Below, one piece after another: positions 6,316 to 6,714 of a DNA stretch of 6,714 nucleotides. The notes under the pieces were generated by a model. The model ran no database searches. It saw nothing but the letters and a program-made list of their open reading frames with translations, and was not told the DNA's origin. The stretch is from CBFDBT01 sp965603115 (GTDB lineage Bacteria > Pseudomonadota > Alphaproteobacteria > Sphingomonadales > Kordiimonadaceae). The DNA lies in the NCBI GenBank assembly GCA_965603115.1, contig CBFDBT010000154.1:1-6714 (forward strand), in the 5' to 3' direction. A program made the translations under genes and the position numbers. How positions within the stretch are numbered: position 1 is the first letter of the stretch; the number at the start of each line of letters is the position of its first letter.

Positions 6316-6714
6316 ATGAGTAACATAAATACTGACCCTAAAATGGCTAATATTCTTGTTGTAGACGATGAAGCCGCCAATGTTAGGTTGTTGGAAAAAA
6401 TGCTTAAAGCATCGGGTTATAGCAATGTGACCAGCACCATGGACTCTTTGCAAGCACTCCCCCTTTTTCAAGAGAAGAAGAGTGATCTCATTTTATTAGA
6501 TATTAATATGCCAAAATTAGATGGCTATGGTGTGATGGAGCAAATCAAGGAAGCGACAGAGGGTAAAATGCCACCCATATTAATGCTTACTGCACAAAGT
6601 GCTCAGGAATTTGTCCAGCGAGCTTTAAAGGGTGGGGCACGAGACTATGTTACAAAGCCTTTTGATATAAATGAGCTGCTGGCACGAGTAGATAATATGC
6701 TGGAAGTTCAGATG
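6316..6714 (+). CDS. Response regulator with N-terminal REC domain, truncated by the right window edge
   Basis: The frame is open from ATG 6316 to the end of the window (133 codons, no stop). Residues 11-129 are a full REC domain, with D17-D18 in LVVDDE, phospho-acceptor D62 (LLDINMPKLDG, codon 6499-6501), T92 in MLTAQS and K114 in VTKPFD. The last visible residues, LLARVDNMLEVQM, look like the helix that leads out of REC into a coiled coil and an output domain. In regulators of this style the output is often HD-GYP or GGDEF (c-di-GMP turnover) or a kinase, but none of it is in the window. The start is well supported: a Shine-Dalgarno GAGGTGG at 6304-6310 and a polar nine-residue lead before MANILVVDDE. 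The gene follows the MHYT kinase with zero spacing, so it is the most likely cognate partner of that kinase, which has no receiver of its own. Confidence 0.9.
   Translation, partial: MSNINTDPKMANILVVDDEAANVRLLEKMLKASGYSNVTSTMDSLQALPLFQEKKSDLILLDINMPKLDGYGVMEQIKEATEGKMPPILMLTAQSAQEFVQRALKGGARDYVTKPFDINELLARVDNMLEVQM

Noticed and set aside
367..6471. Several minus-strand open frames of 60-130 codons (for example 1980-2372, 2411-2668, 5967-6236)
   Set aside because: They lie antisense to strongly supported signalling domains, show no recognisable motifs, and are rich in Cys, Ser and His in the way expected of shadow frames.
1..6714. Mobile element, CRISPR array, tRNA or attachment site
   Set aside because: No transposase or integrase motifs, no regularly spaced direct repeats and no cloverleaf-like segments were seen; the repeats found are protein-level PAS, REC and kinase homology.

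Overview
The window is one co-directional (+ strand) block of two-component signalling genes. It lies inside a probable operon that continues past both edges. Five receiver (REC) domains, two histidine-kinase transmitter modules and one HPt domain can be read directly. GC content looks to be in the low to mid 40s percent by eye. The PAS-rich hybrid kinase, the MHYT membrane sensor, the FixL-like PAS domain and the HPt-REC-REC head suggest a free-living, probably aquatic proteobacterium, perhaps an alphaproteobacterium with modest GC. That placement is inference, because no rRNA or other marker is present. No tRNA, rRNA, insertion sequence, CRISPR array or convincing terminator was seen, and coding density is close to complete.

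Layout: (1) positions 1-407 hold the C-terminal end of a protein that finishes in a REC domain and is cut by the left edge. (2) 408-463 is a 56-base gap with a ribosome binding site for the next gene. (3) 464-3877 encodes a 1137-residue soluble sensor kinase, HPt-REC-REC-PAS-PAS-PAS-PAS-HisKA-HATPase. (4) A TAG codon at 3875-3877 ends it, and the same reading frame continues at once into a linker and another REC domain (3878-4339). The flanking residues (FWI, stop, LP) look like the common FWIELP end of a kinase ATPase domain with the Glu codon turned into a stop. The two pieces therefore look like one hybrid kinase split by a nonsense codon. (5) 4345-6315 encodes a 656-residue membrane kinase: seven-helix MHYT sensor, a PAS domain with the FixL haem-pocket His and Arg, then HisKA-HATPase. 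(6) 6316-6714 starts a response regulator with an N-terminal REC and runs off the right edge.

How they may work together (inference): the membrane kinase could sense a diatomic gas or redox state through MHYT and/or a haem PAS and phosphorylate the regulator encoded directly behind it. The soluble kinase carries its own HPt and receivers, so phosphoryl groups could be relayed among the products of the operon. Both kinases are followed, in frame and with zero spacing, by a receiver domain across a single stop codon. That is the most unusual structural feature of the window.
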